This document shows, one piece after another, positions 5,827 to 7,690 of a stretch of 7,690 nt of DNA. Source of the stretch: JBDREF01 sp043820045 (lineage in GTDB: Bacteria > Planctomycetota > Phycisphaerae > Sedimentisphaerales > Anaerobacaceae). Position 1 is the stretch's first letter, and every line of letters begins with the position of its first letter. The stretch lies in NCBI GenBank assembly GCA_043820045.1, contig JBDREF010000423.1, positions 1 to 7,690 on the forward strand, in the 5' to 3' direction. The notes under the pieces are model-generated. The model was not told the DNA's origin. It was given only the letters and a program-made list of their open reading frames with translations, and searched no databases. The position numbers and the translations under genes were made by a program.

Positions 5827-6540
5827 GTGAGCACGAAGGATAAGAAGGGCCGGTTCGTAGAGAAAGTATTCTCGCAGGTACCGGCCACATACGAGCTGGT
5901 AAACCATGTCCTGACACTGGGACTCGACGTCCTGTGGCGCAGGCGGGCTGCAAGGATAGCCGCTGCGGCCGGCGGCAGTCAATGGGCCGATATGTGTACC
6001 GGAACCGGCGAGACGGCCGTGTATCTGCGCCGCCTGGCCCCGGAGACAACAACCGTCTATGGGGTGGATTTCTCCGAGCCAATGCTGGAGGAGGCGAAGA
6101 AGAAGCCCGAAGCAAACGGCATCAACTTCGTCGTTTCCGATATCAAGTCACTGCCGTTCGCCGATGCGAGCTTTGACGTTCTTACCATGTCGTTCGCAAC
6201 TCGCAATATCAATCTGAGCAGGGGGGTTCTGGTCGAGAGCTTCGCCGAGTACTACCGGGTATTGAAACCGGGCGGGCGTTTCGTGAACCTGGAAACAAGC
6301 AGGCCGCCGTTCGGGCCGGTCAGAAAGTTCTTCGACCTTTATATCAAGCTGTTCGTGAAGGCAATCGGCGAGCGAATATCAGGGTCCGCAACCGCCTACA
6401 CGTATCTGGCGACGACCATACCGCGTTTCTATACCGCCGAAGAGCTGGCCGAAATCATGCGCGAGGCCGGTTTCGAGAAAGTCACTTTCACTCGTCACCT
6501 CTTCGGGGCCGTAGCGATCCACCAGGCATTCAAACTCTAA
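5827..6540 (+). CDS. ubiE: UbiE/MenG-type quinone C-methyltransferase
   Basis: From the GTG at 5827 the product has 237 residues, the usual UbiE size. KGRFVEKVFSQVPATYELVN (7-26) is the family's N-terminal signature (KG, F, V-F-x-x-x-x, Y-x-L-x-N). The SAM-binding motif I is ADMCTGTGETAVYL (54-67), with the acidic VDFSEPM (80-86) next. DIKSLPFADASFDVLTMSFATRNI (105-128) and EYYRVLKPGGRFVNLETSRP (141-160) are diagnostic, as is SGSATAYTYL (185-194). UbiE/MenG carries out the SAM-dependent C-methylation that finishes (demethyl)menaquinone or ubiquinone. Menaquinone is the likelier target in a planctomycete, by inference. Motif I departs from the usual DVCCGTGD by having Met-Cys-Thr and Glu. An in-frame TTG at 5773 would overlap the reductase gene by 17 bases and add 18 non-family residues, so I reject it. 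No other quinone genes are in view. Confidence 0.88.
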   Translation: MSTKDKKGRFVEKVFSQVPATYELVNHVLTLGLDVLWRRRAARIAAAAGGSQWADMCTGTGETAVYLRRLAPETTTVYGVDFSEPMLEEAKKKPEANGINFVVSDIKSLPFADASFDVLTMSFATRNINLSRGVLVESFAEYYRVLKPGGRFVNLETSRPPFGPVRKFFDLYIKLFVKAIGERISGSATAYTYLATTIPRFYTAEELAEIMREAGFEKVTFTRHLFGAVAIHQAFKL

Positions 6541-6607
6541 GCCGACAGCCGAGACGAAACGATTTTTTGTTTTTGCGTTGGCGTCTTTTCCTTAATAGAA
6601 TGATGCC

Positions 6608-7123
6608 ATGCTCTACGTCTGGCTGATTGCACTTATTTCGCTCAATACCGTCTGGCTGATGCTGGTGATTTTCGCGCTGCCGGGCAACTGGCTCATACTT
6701 TTATCGACGTGCCTTTTCGCGTGGTGGCGGTGGGGCGACGGGGCGTTCTCAATCTACACCCTGATCGCCATAGCGGTCCTGGCGGTATTGGGAGAGCTGC
6801 TCGAATTCGCCGGTGGCATGCACGTGGCCAGGAAGGCGGGGGCGAGCCGGCGAGGCGCAGTAGCGGCTCTGGCAGGCGCCATCATGGGCGCCATCCTTGG
6901 GACTTTTCTGATTCCCGTTCCATTTATGGGGACTTTGCTTGGCGCGTGCGGCGGGGCGGGACTTGGCGCCTGGGCGGTTGAATTCTCCAGCGGGCGGAAG
7001 ATGCACGACTCTGTTCGCTGCGCCGTCGGCGCGGGATTCGGCGAGCTTCTGGGTATTACCGGCAAATTGGCAGTAGGGGTCTTGATCTGGTTTGTCGTGA
7101 CCGTAGCTGCCTTTTGGCCGTAG
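6608..7123 (+). CDS. DUF456 family integral membrane protein
   Basis: The protein has 171 residues, the usual DUF456 length. Two hydrophobic segments at the N-terminus surround FALPGNWLILLST (22-34), with the family's Pro-Gly turn. Then come LAVLGELLEFAGG (58-70), a charged loop RKAGASRRGA (75-84), glycine-rich membrane stretches (AALAGAIMGAILGTFLIPVP and GTLLGACGGAGLGAWAVEF), and a last helix LAVGVLIWFVVTVAAF. The Gly-rich helices, Glu63/Glu66 and the ARKAGASRRGA loop are characteristic. The function of the family is unknown. The gene begins 67 bases after the methyltransferase and is probably in the same operon, although no clear Shine-Dalgarno is visible. Nearby ATG codons at 6600 and 6603 are out of frame. 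It ends with TAG at 7121-7123, and reading through that codon would add only four residues before a TGA at 7133-7135. Confidence 0.9.
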   Translation: MLYVWLIALISLNTVWLMLVIFALPGNWLILLSTCLFAWWRWGDGAFSIYTLIAIAVLAVLGELLEFAGGMHVARKAGASRRGAVAALAGAIMGAILGTFLIPVPFMGTLLGACGGAGLGAWAVEFSSGRKMHDSVRCAVGAGFGELLGITGKLAVGVLIWFVVTVAAFWP

Positions 7124-7158
7124 GGGCCACGTTGAAGGCGGCAGGGAAAATACGGCCC

Positions 7159-7201
7159 ATCAGGCGCATTACGCCTCGCGCGCAGCGAGAAATGCCCTGA
7201 T
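7159..7201 (+). terminator. imperfect 15-bp hairpin after the DUF456 gene, possible terminator without U-tract
   Basis: ATCAGG (7159-7164) pairs with CCTGAT (7196-7201), GCAT (7166-7169) with ATGC (7192-7195), and CTCGC (7175-7179) with GCGAG (7185-7189) around a five-base loop. The stem has one bulge and one small internal loop. It starts 35 bases after the DUF456 stop. The lack of a T-run argues against a classical intrinsic terminator, so it may instead protect the mRNA 3' end or be a repeat element. Confidence 0.5.
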
Positions 7202-7227
7202 TCACAATGGTCGCACAACTCTTATGG

Positions 7228-7255
7228 TAAGAAAGCGGACGTGAGAGACCGATAA
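7228..7255 (+). promoter_or_regulatory. sigma28 (flagellar)-like promoter candidate
   Basis: ACCGATAA (7248-7255) matches the sigma28 -10 consensus GCCGATAA in seven of eight bases. TAAG (7228-7231) lies upstream where TAAA is expected, but with a 16-base instead of 15-base gap. It points toward the gene at 7426, about 160 bases away. Suggestive only. Confidence 0.25.
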
Positions 7256-7312
7256 ACTGGCCGACGGAATCCTACCCGACTTCAAGGAAAATCCCCTGTG
7301 GTTTCGAGGAAA

Positions 7313-7405
7313 ATGTCTGCGCCCTTTTTGCTTCTGTCTGCACTTTTCTTATACTTTATTTGCCGGGTCAGTTACAGCACCGTCCCGGAGAATATGTCGT
7401 GCTGA
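7313..7405 (+). CDS. possible 30-residue hydrophobic small protein
   Basis: ATG at 7313 opens 30 codons to TGA at 7403-7405. The product starts MSAPFLLLSALFLYFIC, a short membrane-like segment, and ends VSYSTVPENMSC. GAGG is only three bases from the ATG, too close for a standard ribosome binding site. The -10 candidate for the next gene lies within this frame. It ends 20 bases before the ATG at 7426. It may equally be non-coding leader DNA, and I lean that way. Confidence 0.2.
   Translation: MSAPFLLLSALFLYFICRVSYSTVPENMSC
7328..7355 (+). promoter_or_regulatory. sigma70-type promoter candidate for the gene at 7426
   Basis: TATACT (7350-7355) is a five-of-six -10 box. TTGCTT (7328-7333), 16 bases upstream, is a poor -35 box. 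The predicted leader is about 64 bases. Confidence 0.3.
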
Positions 7406-7413
7406 GATGAATT

Positions 7414-7418
7414 GGAGG
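7414..7418 (+). promoter_or_regulatory. ribosome binding site GGAGG
   Basis: GGAGG lies seven bases before the ATG at 7426. It is the strongest Shine-Dalgarno in the window and argues that 7426 is a real gene start even though its frame meets a TAG after 45 codons. Confidence 0.8.
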
Positions 7419-7425
7419 CAGGAAA

Positions 7426-7690
7426 ATGAGTGAACTCGGAAATGTACAGGCTGTTGGCCATCCGGCGCGTGTCACTGATGCAGCCCACAGCAGGGGATCT
7501 GAAGGCAAGCAAAAACAGTCCAAATCGGAGTCGGCGACTTCCACGGTTCCTACACCCGAATAGATCAGATCATCCACCCACAGGAAATTGACAGCAACGG
7601 CCGAACTTGCCGAAAACATCGTCGAGAAAGTAATTTCGGTAGTGGACGAGCGCGATAAATTCATCCACGCGATGGACCTTAGCTTCGGTG
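7426..7690 (+). pseudogene. start of an unidentified gene with in-frame TAG at codon 46, partial at right edge
   Basis: From the ATG at 7426, 45 codons read MSELGNVQAVGHPARVTDAA and then a polar Lys/Ser/Glu/Thr-rich linker, up to TAG at 7561-7563. Beyond the TAG the same frame stays open to the window edge and gives LTATAELAENIVEKVISVVD then ERDKFIHAMDLSFG, an amphipathic helical sequence that looks like real protein. The simplest reading is one gene interrupted by a TAG. Alternatives are a genuine 45-residue protein, or a second gene starting downstream, for instance at the TTG at 7588. The layout (variable N-terminal tail, helix, then a phrase like KFIHAMDLSFG) recalls FlaG-type flagellar proteins, but the diagnostic C-terminal part lies outside the window. 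That identification is only a guess, faintly supported by the sigma28-like element upstream. Confidence 0.5.

Larger units (their letters stand above)
7124..7425. other. intergenic region: imperfect hairpin, promoter candidates, possible 30-codon ORF
   Basis: No larger gene is present. It contains a 43-base hairpin (7159-7201), a sigma28-like -10 element (7248-7255), a sigma70 -10 (7350-7355) and a possible small membrane-peptide frame (7313-7405). The string GGAAAAT recurs at 7144, 7289, 7308 and 7421 with different flanks. It is too short to be called a repeat family. Confidence 0.5.

Noticed and set aside
6552..6584. Terminator between methyltransferase and DUF456 genes (GACG ... CGTC with T-runs)
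   Set aside because: Only short, interrupted pairing with a loop of about 14 bases; the T-runs lie inside the loop rather than after a stem.

Overview
This looks like a chromosomal segment from a planctomycete, probably of the Phycisphaerae/Sedimentisphaerales type. That placement is inferred from gene content, not from a marker gene. The clues are a very large secreted beta-helix/GLUG-repeat protein, a prepilin-like protein of the H-X9-DG kind, a solitary HNH/AP2 protein, a Tat-signal aldo/keto reductase and moderately high GC. No rRNA, tRNA, CRISPR array or insertion sequence was seen.

Left half (1-4544): three genes all read on the minus strand. (1) A secreted protein of more than 765 residues starts at 2296 and runs off the left edge. 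It has a signal peptide, a right-handed beta-helix part, a choice-of-anchor-Q-like segment and at least nine GLUG repeats. (2) A prepilin-like gene (2666-3457) has a good promoter and ribosome binding site but is cut by an in-frame TAG directly after its N-terminal helix. (3) An HNH endonuclease-like protein with an AP2 DNA-binding domain (3903-4544). Between the first two genes lie two dispersed-repeat-type hairpin elements.

Centre (4545-4877): a 333-base divergent intergenic region holds two nested hairpins of similar build and the upstream signals of the right-hand operon.

Right half (4878-7690): plus-strand genes. A Tat-exported lipoprotein aldo/keto reductase is followed by a UbiE/MenG-type quinone-biosynthesis methyltransferase and a DUF456 membrane protein, closely spaced and probably co-transcribed. 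After a 43-base imperfect hairpin, a gene starts at 7426 with a strong ribosome binding site. It meets an in-frame TAG after 45 codons, although its frame stays open and protein-like to the window edge.

The most notable cross-cutting observation concerns stop codons. Every securely placed stop in the window is TGA or TAA. The only TAG codons in gene frames are two that interrupt otherwise intact genes (3365-3367 and 7561-7563) and one at the end of the DUF456 gene, which has a TGA four codons later. Ordinary gene decay or base-calling error is the default explanation, but amber readthrough or recoding deserves a check.
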